From contig NC_088103.1 of the NCBI RefSeq assembly GCF_036370855.1, positions 33,211,904 through 33,275,903 of the forward strand: a DNA stretch of 64,000 nucleotides, written 5' to 3'. This DNA comes from Dromaius novaehollandiae. Its lineage: Eukaryota; Chordata; Aves; Casuariiformes; Dromaiidae. The notes beneath the pieces were generated by a model. It saw only the letters and a program-made list of their open reading frames with translations, was not told where the DNA came from and did not search any database. Shown here in pieces: positions 12,961 through 30,700 of this stretch. The position numbers and the translations under genes are program-made. Position 1 is the first letter of the stretch; each line of letters begins with the position of its first letter.

Positions 12961-14870
12961 AGGACAGGGAATGCAGCTATTTGCTATTGCAGCTATTGCA
13001 GGCACAAGGGATGCAGGAATTGATCTGGTCTCTTCCTCCGGCAAAGATTCAGAGGAATAAAAATGATTTCCACTGGAAGCTGCTTCTTTAATCTTGAAAA
13101 GACACAAAAGGCACAGGGAGATCAGGATGTGACACAAAACAATTTGGGTTTAAAGTTGCAATTCTTAGCATGGGAGAGGCCTTGTAGTGCTGCAGCAGAA
13201 GGGCCAGTTCTCTGTCAGCAGAGCCCTTTAATCAAACTTTGATGTCCCTCTAGGAGATTCACGATAATTCAGAAGGATAGAGCAGACTGGAGCACAAATG
13301 AGGGGCAAAATGCTGTGCCTGCAAGATCCAGTAGTCAGATGAATTGCAAGAAGGATCCTTTCTGGTCATGAAGCGCTTTAATCCCTTGCCTGAATGAGTC
13401 ACTGTGACTGGAAACATCTCATATTCCCAAGACCATTTCTGGATTATTTTCCCCTTTGGGGAGAAGCAGCAATGCCAGGCCCCAAGCCACGCAGTCTGGG
13501 AGAGGAGACCTGCAGACCAGAGCCAGGCCTCCGAGTCGCAGCCAGGGCACAGGACCATGGGAAGCATATTCAGCACAGCGACCCGAGGTGTGAAGAAGAC
13601 TAGGGCTCGATGGAGGCACTCTGATGACAGAGAGGAGGGGACCTTGGGGCTGTGCTCTTCTGCTCATCTCAGAAACACTTTATACCTGTTCTACCATCTT
13701 GCTCCCCTCATGGTTCTCCACTTGGTGGTACCCGTCTCTTTCGTCCCTCTCACCAGAAACTGAAGTTGGAGACATCCTGCTGAGACCATCTCTGTAACCT
13801 ATTAGTACAAGATTTATACTGTGAGCACTCTGATCCTGTAACTTCTGAGCCCTTTCTCTTGCACTTTTCATTCCTTGTGCTGGTAATATTTCCCTCCAAG
13901 AAATACAGATTGTCCGTGGCTGAGCCGTCCCCGTCCCCCTTCATCCCCACTGCCCTGCAGACTGCTCTGCTGACTTGAACGTGGCACTTCAGTTCACCCT
14001 AATCTCTATCAGCCAAATACACCTGGGAGGAGAAATTAGCTGCTCCAGTGACACAGCTCCATTGCTCGGGGGATTCCCAGTGCCTCCAGCACAGCAGGTA
14101 AATGGAGCAGCTCACCCAGCGAGCGTCTTCCCATAGGCATGTGGATTGGCGCAGATGTGCCTGTAGCTCAGTGCTCTGCTTTCCCAACCATCCCACCAGA
14201 ACTGAAGACTGCGTCAAATGGGACTCACCTGGGCTTTACCCTGCAGTGCTAATGCTTTCCAATGGTGTGGGAAATTAGGCACTCCATCAGGTTTGCTTTG
14301 CATTCCCCTGCTCTCCTTCCTGCTAAGAGCAAACAGCTTCCAACTCTTCCCAGCTTTTCTTCCCACTTCACACATTAATGAGCAGTCTTGACATCATCCT
14401 GAAGATCTGGAGAAACCACTCCTTGGCCTGGCCCCGCTGTTGGGCTGGGAAGATGGAAATGCAGCCTGGCACCTGCTGCCCCCAGTCTGGGCTCACTGGT
14501 ATCTGGCACCACACCGTGGGACCTAGCCCCCCAAACAGCCCCTTTTCCCCAAAACCGAGCAATGGGCTTTCTGGGCCAAAGACAGCAGGTCACCCTGAGA
14601 GCCCCCATCCCAGGTCTGCAGGGACTGCTGCCACCTCTCCTCTGCCCGGAGTGAGGAAGCCCACTTTGAGCAGGATGGTGGTAAGAATAGTGATATCTTT
14701 AAGCTGAAATTCAGAAGAGGATAAAAATTATTAGATGAAGATGATGGACACACACAGACACTCATCCACACGTGCACACACAAGCATGAACTCTCAAAAG
14801 CCTTGCTTTTTTGGAAACCAGGCTAAAAGAGGCATCAAAGAAGTGAAACTCCACAGCTGGTAGGCCATCC
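12960..14870. other. Intergenic DNA, no gene seen
   Basis: No exon, RNA gene or clear repeat is recognised. A short (CA)-rich patch lies near 14750. Confidence 0.45.
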
Positions 14871-15370
14871 AGAAGATGTTTATCCCAAATTTCAGCATAT
14901 CATTTAAGATCACATTTTGGCCGCTGCCTTCTGGGCACAGTTTCCCTACTAAATGCGCCATGGAATAAATACCAAGTGATGGTGGAACATGAATAATCCC
15001 TTCTCAGAGAGAATTACTTTTCTGATGGATACTGGGGAATAAATGCAGCTTTTAACAGCAATAACTTGTTAAACAAACACACACAAGCAAACCCCATTAA
15101 AGTCATTTGATGTAAGCCAGGGAGAAGTGTCTCTAAATCACATAATTATTTTAGAGACAAAGGCACATTAGTCTAAACTGGTTCAAATCACCTTTGGGGA
15201 AGGAGGAGAGAGGGTTTGCGTCTGCACCATTAAATGCTTTGTGTTCCTGCAGATCACCCCAGATTGCAGCCAGAGGATTGCCAGACTTTTATTTTGATTG
15301 CATTAAAGACATTCATATGTGCTAATAAAATAAAGGTGATTTCTTTGAGCTTTATTGGCTTCCTATGCCA
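14870..15370. promoter_or_regulatory. Candidate conserved enhancer, the longest TAAT-rich island downstream
   Basis: About 500 bp of sustained A+T-rich unique sequence: TGAATAATCC, AGAGAATTAC, GGGAATAAATGC, CAGCAATAACTTG, CCCATTAAAGTC, CATAATTATTTTAGAG, CCATTAAATGC, TTTTGATTGCATTAAAG, GCTAATAAAATAAAGG and GAGCTTTATTGGC. It contains no familiar repeat. About 8.7 kb from the TLX1 stop. Confidence 0.5.
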
Positions 15371-18060
15371 TGAAGAGAAAAATCATTGCTTCCCTGTCTG
15401 TCTGTTTTAGCACTTTTTTGGTTTTAAATTTTTCTCTCCTGAAAGAAAATAGAGATGATTAATGCAAGCAGCTTCTTGGTGGTCCTTGAGGGCTGTTTCT
15501 CAGCCTGATGCTGCCATAGTCTCTTCCTTTGACCAAGCTCATCCCTCCGTGCTTAGGAAAATCCAGCTGCTCTACCCCAGGACTTAGTAAGCCATGCTAG
15601 CTGGGAAGTGGGTGCATGTGGGCAGAGCTGGGACAGAGCCACCCTTGCCCCTGGGTGCCCTGCCAGGGCTCAGAAACTTGCAGAAAAGGCTCTGGCTTTT
15701 GACCTTGGCATTGCTGTGATCGCTGAGCAGCATGTTCATGCTGCATGTGTTGCACACACCTCCCTGACACTGCCCAGCCCATCTCAGCATCCTTCCAACC
15801 TACCCACTAAACGAACCATCAGGTGATGGGACATCCCGTGGAAAGTCTGTCAGGCTCTCGCTTCTAAATCCCCGTGGTGAAATGAACTTTTCCCCAATCT
15901 CCTGAGTTTCTCAGTGATGGCTTTATACTAAACCTTTGCAATACCTGATGAAATGCATACCAAGTGGGTGAGTAGATGGGGAGACCCGGTGACTTGGAGC
16001 AGGTGAGATCGTTGCTCCTGAGGCACATGTTTGCAACTGGAGCGATGTGACCACTCTCCGATGGGCTCTCCCTGCACATTAGTTAAGATCACTTTGTGAG
16101 CACGCTGTGCCCCGAAGGACACGTCCCCGCCTGGACCTTATTCCTGAGCCGTCACCAGCGCAGCCTCCCCACTGCTCCCAGTTGGGGCACTGATTCTTCT
16201 GCTTGAGAGAAACCCCACGGGGCGTCCGCTGCCCAAGGGCATCTCCACGGCAAGGGCCTGCGGGGGACGTGCCTATGGATGGGAACTGGGGCCTGGGACA
16301 GATGGGCAGGATGCGTCACTGCTGCCACGGGGGGGGGAAGCTGTTGAAGGAGCTGCGAAACGCACTGTCTCTTACCCCTAGATGGAGCTCGGTGCCTACG
16401 GTTTGCTCTAGGATGGCCCCGGAGGGCTGGGAGCAGCGAGTGGAGCCGGACGGGGCGGGCAGGGATGCTCGAGGGCAGTGGCCACCCCCCCCCCCCCCCC
16501 GCGCACAGGGGCGAGCAGGGGCCTGGGGGCCTCTCCAACCCACCCATGGGTGCACGCACCCGGCCAGCAAGGAGGCCACGGAGCCACCGGTGCGGCCTGG
16601 CCGCAGGAGGACCCACGTGCTGTCCTCCGGCTTTGGCCAATTTTGGCCCCCAGACTGGGGTGTAGGACCCCAAGCAGCACACGTGAGGGACCAGACCTGC
16701 TCCCACCACCCTGGCTTGCGTGCCGGAGGTCTCCGCTCCCCACCACCCTGCCGCCATCCTGTTTGCCAGCGGCAAAAGGGTAGAAACCAGTTTCCCAAAC
16801 GCGAGGAGCTGTTAAGCAGCACGACGCCATCTCTTCGCTCCTTGCCCCTTTTGGCAGCGTCTCCAGCCACAAGTTCTCCCAGGAAACCGCTTCCTCCGGA
16901 TAATGTTACAGGTGTGTCTCTGCCTGCCTCTGGATTCGCTCTGCCACCTTTCTGGTGTGCTCGGCTGGGGATTTGGCATGTGCACCCCACCAGAGAGCCA
17001 GCTCTGCATCACAGCCCACACGAGCCCTGAGACAGTCCTGCAGCGTATTTTTCTGGGGTGAGCTCTGTGCTGCCTCACCTGGCTGCTATACGCATGTGAG
17101 GAGCTGAGGAGGAGTTTGCCTCTGTGCAGGCCCGGGTCCAGGGGATAAATATCCCAGATCTGCAAAGGAAAGACGGTGTGGGAATGGTCTGAGGACCCAC
17201 AAACCTGTCCGTCTCGTGTCAGCCCCCTGAGAGCACACTCCGCTCTGCGTGTACCGCCTCCCGCCGTTGGAAGCGGCTGTACTAGCCGAGGTGGGGTTTA
17301 GGCCTGTCATAACAACCGATAAGGTTTCAACATTTGCTTTCACTCCGTGCTGAAAGGAAAGCCAGCTCTCCCCCAGCGTTTCCACCAGGACCGGGGCTGC
17401 GGGGACCATCCCCTCGCTTGCCTCAGTGAGGGGCTGTGTCGGTGGGCAGCACACCGGGTCGGGTCCCTCCGCGGGCGCGGGTGTCCCTGCAGCGGGAGGG
17501 GAGCAGAGCCTGGCAGGGCAGAAACCCAGCAGTGGATATCAAACTTCCCGGTGCCTAATCCGGAGGGCAGCACTCTAGATACACCCCAGGAGCTCTGGCC
17601 CCCTCCAAACCTGCGTCGGCAAGGAATGACGTAGGCACAACCTCTGTTTCACTAGCAGCCTCGTGATGCAACATCTCCAGACCCTGCAAAGTCCTCCAAA
17701 CCCTGCGCGGCGGCTGGGCCCCAGGGTGCAAACCCTGCTGGGGAGGAGCGCTCCTCCGTCTAGCTCCACAGCAAAAGCTTCATGACCTGGAGAGAACTTA
17801 ATGGCCTTTTTTCCCCACCGCTTTTGAAGAGGCATCTTCCACCACCTGCTTTCCCATCCCTCAGAGCTCCTGGGGACCTGCCGACGTTTGCGCTCTACTC
17901 CCCAATCCTGGGGGACCTGCGAGGGATGGCTGCCTGGCCACAGGGCCACGCTGTGGCACTACTCCTGGAGCCGGCCTGGAAAAATACCCAAATCAAGCGG
18001 GTAAGACACTTCTCCCTGAAAAGGGGGAAGCTGCGCAGAGGCCTGGCACAACTCGGTGCA
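15370..18060. other. Intergenic DNA, no gene seen
   Basis: The G+C-rich section at 16140-17600 gives long compositional frames on both strands, but none has recognisable protein features. A 16-base C run lies at 16485-16500. Confidence 0.5.
16485..16500. repeat. Homopolymer C run (16)
   Basis: Sixteen consecutive cytosines between GGCCA and GCGCACAG. Confidence 0.85.
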
Positions 18061-18077
18061 CTCCAGGGCTCTCTTCC

Positions 18078-18138
18078 TGACAAAGACCCTGAACAAGACA
18101 CTTCCCTGTCTAGGCCTCTTTTTCCCCTTCAGTACTTT
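18078..18138 (+). mobile_element. MIR-type SINE relic
   Basis: The core ACCCTGAACAAGACACTTCC and TAGGCCTCTTTTTCCCC follow the MIR core consensus (caagtcacttaacct, cctcagtttccc). Confidence 0.45.
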
Positions 18139-18139
18139 G

Positions 18140-19040
18140 CAAGGGGAGATCTTGGGGTCGAGGTCTGCCTCTCTCAACGCTCACGTCCAATGTACCTGAC
18201 ATCCCTGCCGACCAGCAGCATCGCAATCCAAATTTAGCCAAAAACTGGGAGAAGAGGAGTCCAACGGGCACTGACACATGCGCTTTGGCAATGGCCAGGG
18301 AAGAGCAGGTATCACCAAACGAGACGACTTTCTTCAAGTATCTTAAAACTTCCTCTTGCGGAGACTTAGAAGTCCCTGGGAAACGGAGCTTCTCTCCATG
18401 TTTTCGTGTATCCCAGTCCCTTTGTGCCGTTTTCCAACGGTAGTGGGGGGAAAAAAAAGGAAAGTATTGATTGATTTCTTTTAATTGCTGGTTTGTTATT
18501 TTTAGGCTACTGCCATCTGTGAGAGACAGACAGTTAACTGCAGCCTTCTCCGTGACAGCCGAGACTTACGCTCTTCGGAGGAAGTGGGAAAACGAGTTGT
18601 CTCAAGCCTGACTTGCTCAAAACTTAGATCAGAGGCACTCCATCTATTCCCGGTCATTTTATTTTTGCTCCAAAAGCCCAAATGCGCAGGGAGGCACAGC
18701 AGTAACTAACGAATTTCCAGCACAAATGGATGGATTGATTTCACTCAGCTTTGCTTGGCTGGAAATATTTTTCAACTCTCTGAAGAGTTCAAAGCCAGAC
18801 GCACGAGGGATTTGCACACCTTCAGTTCCCGGAGTTTCTGCCGGAGCTTGGCACCTAATGAGCAGCTACACATCTAAATGCTGCTGCGCGTCTCACCCCA
18901 CGCTTACCACAGCCTCCCGACTACTGGCAAGGAAAAGAAGAAAGCCAGGAAATGAATTTCCATACTTGGAAAATGTAGATTTTTGTGTGTCTTTGGAAAA
19001 AAAAAATTCTCTTGGAAAACAGTTATGAGTTTGACATTTT
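18140..19040. other. Intergenic DNA with a PBX-type TGATTGAT site
   Basis: TGATTGAT lies at 18468-18475 within GTATTGATTGATTTC, followed by TTTTAATTGCTGG. No exon is recognised. Confidence 0.4.
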
Positions 19041-19640
19041 TAAAAAATCTATAATATCCATTTAAAACTACCAAAATAACAAAGGTTTCTCATCAATGGA
19101 CGTGAACAGGGACACAGAACTCTATGCCCTAATCTTGGGTGAGCACTGAGGTATCACACACAAATTTCCTACTGCAACAAAGGCCAAAAAAAAAAAAAAT
19201 CTGAGTCCTAGACAGTTTCACAAATAAAAGATCTGCAAAAAATGGAGAAAATCTGCGTGGTTTGACTCCATCAGAAGTTTGTTGTAATAAACTGTAGTTT
19301 TGTGTACCTCTGTTCTTTGCATAACATTTGTTAAAAAAATTTAAAACTATTTTTTTCTTCACAAATTGAAACCTTTTTATTTAGAAAAGAAGTCAAAATA
19401 AGTCATTTTGAGAACTCCAATTTTCATTTCATGCGTGTTTTTCAAATAAGTTAAAGCTCTTTGTTGCACAAAGAAATCAGTGTCACTCCACCAGTATTTT
19501 TCTGGAAGAAAACAAAAATAATCAATTTTAAAAGCTCTAGCTGTCCCAGAAACCCAGACGTGCTCAGGACTTTGCTTTTTAAGGTAGCAAACAATTTTCA
19601 AGAGAACAATTTTCAGTTTTGTGAGTAAACCAACTTGCAT
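19040..19640. other. A+T-rich block, possible very old repeat
   Basis: Words built from AAAATTTT, TTTTCAAA, AATTTTCA and GAAACC recur in a degenerate way (TTGAAACCTTTTTATTTAG, CAATTTTCATTTC, TTTTTCAAATAAG, AACAATTTTCAG). A similar texture appears at 46370-46740. I cannot name a family. Confidence 0.3.
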
Positions 19641-19649
19641 TTTCATTGG

Positions 19650-19960
19650 GGTCTAATGTAAACATATAACTGCGTGAGCTGTAAGTCGGCCCTGGCTGCG
19701 AGGAGGGCTTTGCCTTTGCGAAGGCCTGCGCTCCCATCGATGCTGCGCTGAGTCAGGAGCTCTGATTTAAAGCTTTTCGGCCTGGCAGTTAATTACGAGT
19801 ACGTCCAAGCATTAGCAAAATAGGCAGCAGATCTGGTTACTGACTCGGGTGTTACAAAAATACACGTCAACAGTCCTAGCGAGGTAAAGAAAGCGAGCCT
19901 ATATATAACTGTTAGCAGGATCAGAGCTGCTCTGTATTGCCAGTTATTGCAAACCACACA
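19650..19960. promoter_or_regulatory. Candidate conserved enhancer with retained CpGs
   Basis: Contains TAATGTAAACATATAAC (forkhead-like TGTAAACA), ATCGATGC, GCAGTTAATTACGAGTACG, AGCATTAGCAAAATAGG, TATATATAACTG and CCAGTTATTGC. CpGs are frequent although the region is not a CpG island. About 4.1 kb downstream of the TLX1 stop. Confidence 0.45.
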
Positions 19961-20740
19961 CGCAGGCAAGGCACAGGCGCTGCGGCAGGAGTGGCATTTC
20001 GAACACCACGAGTGCCCTGCACGTGGGATAACGCAGCCCCCAAAAGCTGCGTGCAGCCTTTGCAAAGTGCTCGTGTAGATTTGCCTGAGCTGGGACACGC
20101 ACATACTTGCACGCCTGCGGGCTCGGCCCTGCAAGGAGCCAAATTTCCTGACCCCACCGGGGAAAAGGCACAAACTCCAGCTCCACGTAAAGCTCAGAGA
20201 GTCGGCTGCTCTTCTACGCAGATAAAACAACTGATACTCGTTAGGACGACTCCTGGGCTTAGCTAATTGGTTAAATGAGGGCCAGACCTCGCAGTCTCCC
20301 ATGCCCACGTACTGCGCCGAACTGGGACCAAACCCAGACAACCGCAGTATGTCCAGCTGGGCTTCGTCTTCTCCAGCTCAGCACAGATGTTTCATACTCC
20401 CTTTCCTCATACAAAGACTGCTTTTCCCCCCACAGATTTTTTGCCTTCGAAAGCTCAGCACGTCTCTAGCCAAACCAACAAAATCTGCTGCTCTTGGTCA
20501 CCCACGGCACTGCCGGCAGTATTCGTGTGTGTGACCATTACGTGCTCTCCTAGGTGCCTATATATCTGCGTATATCACGGCAGGCTTTCCCCTGCCGCTC
20601 TACCTCGCTTTGTATTTCCCCTATACAGGCACACAAACAGTGGGAAAAACTGTTTGTGCTAACTCTCGTTTCGCATTGGGGATTTGCTATGTTTCAGGAT
20701 GAATGGAAGGGGGAAATGACTTTCAAAGCTTCTTAATGCA
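19960..20740. other. Intergenic DNA, no gene seen
   Basis: No exon or familiar repeat is recognised. Confidence 0.45.
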
Positions 20741-21720
20741 GCTTTATTCCTGTTCCCAAATAGGTATAATGTGAAAAATTAAATCAGCCTTCAACATGGT
20801 ATGGATGCCCCCAGGATATGTCTGAGGTGATGTCAGTCTACAAAACATATAATTATATCTCATCATTTCATGTCATTGCTTATTGATTTAATTCCACCAT
20901 ATTTCAGACAGTTTTTATTTTCTAGGTATAGATCACCATATTAATAACTGGAAGCATGAATGCAGATATGAAAAAAACTCCTGTCACCAAACCAATTTTA
21001 AGAATGAATCCAGGAGAAATGTTTTAACAGAAATCCCTTCCAAAAGCAACTGTTCCAGGAACAAGAAAGACCAGACAACTATTTTTCTGGTTCCAGTATT
21101 ACATATATTGTCATTTCATATCAAGACTTCTTTTTTTTGTCTTTTTTTTGAACAGGAAAGATTGATATGAAAAGGAGGAAGTCAACAGTTTCTAGAACAA
21201 GGTATAGCTAAATATTGTATCTAGACACATACCCTTGAATGTGCATTATCATACATTCAACTTTGCTGGGAAACATTTTGGAATATGAAATGAATAATGT
21301 GGATATTATAAAATGGCTGTCTTGGAATTAAATTTTAAGATATTGATGTGTCATAATAATAAAATAGAGAACACTTGTAATATCAACAGTGAGCACCGTG
21401 ATCATTTTTCTTATTTTGCGGCTGGCACTTTTCCTATGCGGAAACCTTGAAAAGAAAAAATGTACACTCCAACAAACCATAAACCAGTAAGGATCTGTAC
21501 ACGGCAATGCCTCCTGAAGGATTAAGCCCTAAGCACAGCATTATCTTTCTAGCCAAAGTTGGACACACATTAAATAATTAGCTGAATCAGCTCCTAAAAA
21601 CCTGTCTATGGTATAAAACAGAATTCAAACAAAAGACATTCATCAAATTTATCTTGGAAAAAAATGCAAGCAATGGTATTTTAGGTTGTTTTTTTTTTTT
21701 TTTATGAGTAATCAGGTATC
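20740..21720. other. A+T-rich intergenic block, candidate regulatory sequence
   Basis: About 1 kb of strongly A+T-rich sequence 1-2 kb beyond the probable TLX1 polyadenylation site: ATATAATTATATC, CTTATTGATTTAATTCC, CATATTAATAACTGG, AAATAATTAGCTGAATCAGC. A 15-base T run lies at 21689-21703. It has no coding frame. It may contain an enhancer or be an A+T-rich decay zone. Confidence 0.35.
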
Positions 21721-22740
21721 TTTGAAGACTATCTCCTAACCTGTGTTTGCTGCAATTTACTTATTTTTCTGTGCTTTCCTTTTTTTGGCTTCTTGTCTCT
21801 CCTTCTCTGCAGACACCTGTGCTTGCCTGTACGTTATACTGCAAGATGGGAAAATCCCAGACTAACACAAATTTTCAGCCCAATCCTGAATTGCATCGGG
21901 AAAAAAATATGCTACTCATACTTGCACTTAACAAACTCTCCAGCGGCGCCGCAGAGTCGCCCAGAGGAGCGAGCGCGAGCTGCCCTTGGACGCTGGCTCC
22001 AGCTGCCCCGGCGAACCAGGCTGTTTTACAGGGTTTATCCTCAGGCCCAGCGGCTCCCTCCCTGCAAGCGCCGCACGCCTTCCTGGCGTTTTCCTCCTCA
22101 AACAGCCTTTAGCCAGTGATTGTCAGTGCTCGAAGGAAATCCCAGCCTGAAGTCAGCACAGCTTCCCTGGTCACAAACCCGGAGTCTCCCTGAGGAAGCT
22201 GGTGGGAGTCTTCCTCGATTTGATTTTCCCCTGACAATGGCTTCTCCAGCTCGGGAAGACGATGCAGAATAAGGCTGAGCACGAACCGTGCCCCTAGAAT
22301 AAATCCCTACGAGGCTGTCTCTAAAACGTACAATTGCCGATTTCTTTATAAAAAAGCTTTCTCTATGAAATTTCAGACACTAACACCCCCAGACGCCCCC
22401 AGCCCAGGCAAGCGCCCAGGGTCTCATTCAGGAAATTATTCAACATGTGTTTAACGCTATGGCCCTCAGCAGCTCCCTCCACACTGAGCAAGCCCCACAG
22501 ACACGCTGAGATTAAAGCAGATGCTAAAAGCACTGCTCGGTTGAAGCCCAAAAACGTTTACAGGATCAGGGATTAAAATACATCAAATTATCTCTAGAGC
22601 TTCCAAAGCCAAAGTGGACTCCAGCAAGACCAAATGGAAATGCTAACTCTATTTTCATTTTCAGCAAACAGTGAAAGCTTCAGTATTAAGAGTCCTGATA
22701 TGCTGTCTCCTCTCCAGGAACTAATAGACAGGAAGAGCAA
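21720..22740. other. Intergenic DNA just beyond the TLX1 3' end, no gene seen
   Basis: Overlapping plus-strand frames at about 21750-22119 have no recognisable domain and I treat them as chance. Confidence 0.45.
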
Positions 22741-22752
22741 GAAATTAAATGA

Positions 22753-22785
22753 TTTATTCAGTACCCTGGAGATTTTTTTTTTATT
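22753..22785 (-). terminator. Candidate TLX1 polyadenylation signals (two AATAAA)
   Basis: The minus strand carries AATAAA at 22785-22780 and again at 22758-22753, 27 nt apart. A T/GT-rich stretch follows at lower coordinates. They are the first canonical signals downstream of the TLX1 stop on that strand that I found. Confidence 0.45.
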
Positions 22786-22982
22786 TTCTTCTTCATTTCC
22801 ACATAAATTACACAAGCACTTTATAAAATGAATACACATAAAACACCTTATAAGTGCATAACTTAAAAAAACAAACAGAAGAATGCCTTTAAAAATCTCA
22901 CTGAAAATAGGTTTTCTGATTGCTTGTTTGTACCAGCTGCTTAAATTGGCAGTGCTGTTTTAGATTATAAGTAACTGAAAAA

Positions 22983-23015
22983 TATATACTGTATATATAT
23001 ATATATTTATATATT
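22983..23015. repeat. (TA)n microsatellite
   Basis: ATATATACTG followed by a (TA) run and TTTATATATTCC, inside the probable TLX1 3' UTR. Confidence 0.8.
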
Positions 23016-23613
23016 CCTGTCATTTGCTATAAGAAGTGCTTTGTTTAATTGTGTCTCATCACTCAGTACGGTTAAAGAAATGACTAAGTTAAAACAGTTG
23101 AAAGTGAAACAGATTTTCGCCATCACAAACTGCCTTATAAAGGAAAACAGGTAAAATAAAACATTGGACAACATTTTGCAAATGAGATGGAAATAATCCA
23201 CTGAAAGAAACTGCATTACCCCTGCAAACTGCCACCAAGGTCTTCTCGTTATTAAAATATAAGCTGATCGGCACAGAGTCTGTGGCAGCCAGGGACAGTT
23301 TGGGCTCTTCATACAATTGAGATATCATATTTACCGTCCTCAGGGGTCTGTCACTTCCTTCTCTTAATCCCCCCTCGCAAGAAAAAATTAATGAAAAAGG
23401 GGAGGAGACATCACTAGGTGAGATCCGGCGGGTCCACATCTGTCGCAAGCAGAAATTGCTGCTGGGAGAAGAAAAGCCAGGCTGCTCCCTCCATTTGTTG
23501 CGTCCCCAACCGCCCCCGGCGCGAGCGGCCTGGGCTGATGCCGAGGAGCCTTGTCGCAGAAACGTGCTATCCAGCCAGCTGCCTTCTTTTGTTTCGAACC
23601 ATCAGCCTAACGC

Positions 23614-23710
23614 ATTTATATATATATATACACACACACGTATACGTATGTGCGTATATATATATGCATATATATGTGTGTGTGTTTTTTCTCTCTCTAT
23701 ATATATACAC
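23614..23710. repeat. Compound (TA)/(CA)/(TG)/(CT) low-complexity tract
   Basis: Alternating TATATA, CACACACACG, TATACGTATG, TATATATGCATATATATG, TGTGTGTG and CTCTCTC blocks, largely purine-pyrimidine alternating and so potentially Z-DNA or cruciform forming. It lies about 300-400 bp past the TLX1 stop codon. Confidence 0.85.
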
Positions 23711-24016
23711 GGATGAAGCCAGGCTGTGCGCCGTCACCAGCAGGACTCAAAGGAAGTTTTCCCCGCAGCCGTCGGGGCTCGGCTTTGTCTGGCAGCGCGT
23801 GAGGAAGTTCACGGCCGGCACTGGAGACTTTCGAAAGAACAAAGAGGCTGGGGGGAGGCGAGACGCCGCCACGGCATGGGCAGTCCCACGCACCGGGCGA
23901 GCTCGCTGGGCGCTTCTCCCTTGCTTCCCAGCGGAGGAGCTCCCTGGCCACCGCGCTGTCCGTGGGGACGGTCCCCCGGCAGGAGGTGGGCGCACGCCGC
24001 CAGGTCGGGGCGAGCC

Positions 24017-30232
<6,216 letters not shown>

Positions 30233-30700
30233 GCTGCGCCGAGGCGACCCCACCGGGCGCCGGCCGCGCTCGAGCGAGACGGCGCCGAGCCGCGCAGCGC
30301 CCAGGCGCAGCGGCTAAGCCCTCAGCGACGGGGCACGGCCGGGGCAGCCGAGCCGCACGCCCCGCCGCCGCGGCATAACCCGCACGCCGAGGCGCGGCGC
30401 CCCCAGCCCCGCACGGCCGGGGCGCAGGCGAGCCGGGAGCGGCGCGGAGCGGCGCGGAGCGCAGCGCGGCCGCGGCCGTGTGTGAGTGCGAGCGCCCCGC
30501 CGGCCCGTTTGCCCATCAATCACGCTGCCCGCGGCCTGCTTCTCCCAGGCCCTCACTCTCCATTGGCTGGATGCGGGAAGGAGCCGCGTGAATGACAGCG
30601 CGGAGACACGCGCGGAAAAAAACCCAGGAGTTTCTGCCCCCCCCTCCCCCCAAAAGCCACCTTATAAAGTCAGCGCGGCTGCGCTCCGTGTGCGCAGCGC
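30233..30700 (-). promoter_or_regulatory. TLX1 5' UTR and proximal promoter region
   Basis: The region is CpG-rich. It contains a minus-strand CCAAT (30566-30562), an ATCAATCA PBX-type site (30515-30522), a TGACAG MEIS/PREP-type site (30593-30598) and a TATA-like TTTATAAGG (about 30669-30661). If the CCAAT box is used, transcription would start near 30480; if the TATA-like element is used, near 30630. Both leave a 5' UTR of a few hundred bases with an in-frame TAG at 30316-30314 ahead of the start. The start site cannot be fixed by reading. Confidence 0.55.
30515..30522. promoter_or_regulatory. PBX/HOX-type site ATCAATCA
   Basis: ATCAATCA (TGATTGAT on the gene strand) matches the classical PBX-responsive core. 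It lies about 285 bp upstream of the TLX1 ATG, with TGACAG (30593-30598) about 70 bp further upstream. PBX and PREP/MEIS partners are known TLX1 regulators and cofactors; use of this site is inferred. Confidence 0.4.

Larger units (their letters stand above)
22740..24016 (-). other. Probable TLX1 3' untranslated region
   Basis: The span runs from the stop codon to the first good minus-strand AATAAA pair, giving a 3' UTR of about 1.25-1.3 kb, a plausible length for TLX1. Below 23.4 kb the sequence becomes A+T-rich and holds several ATTTA/TATTTA-like words. Two TA/CA low-complexity blocks (22983-23015 and 23614-23710) lie within it. The end point is inferred from the signals alone. Confidence 0.5.

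Noticed and set aside
30661..30669. TTTATAAGG as the definite TLX1 TATA box
   Set aside because: The only CCAAT box lies on its downstream side, so the start site is ambiguous; kept only as one of two options.
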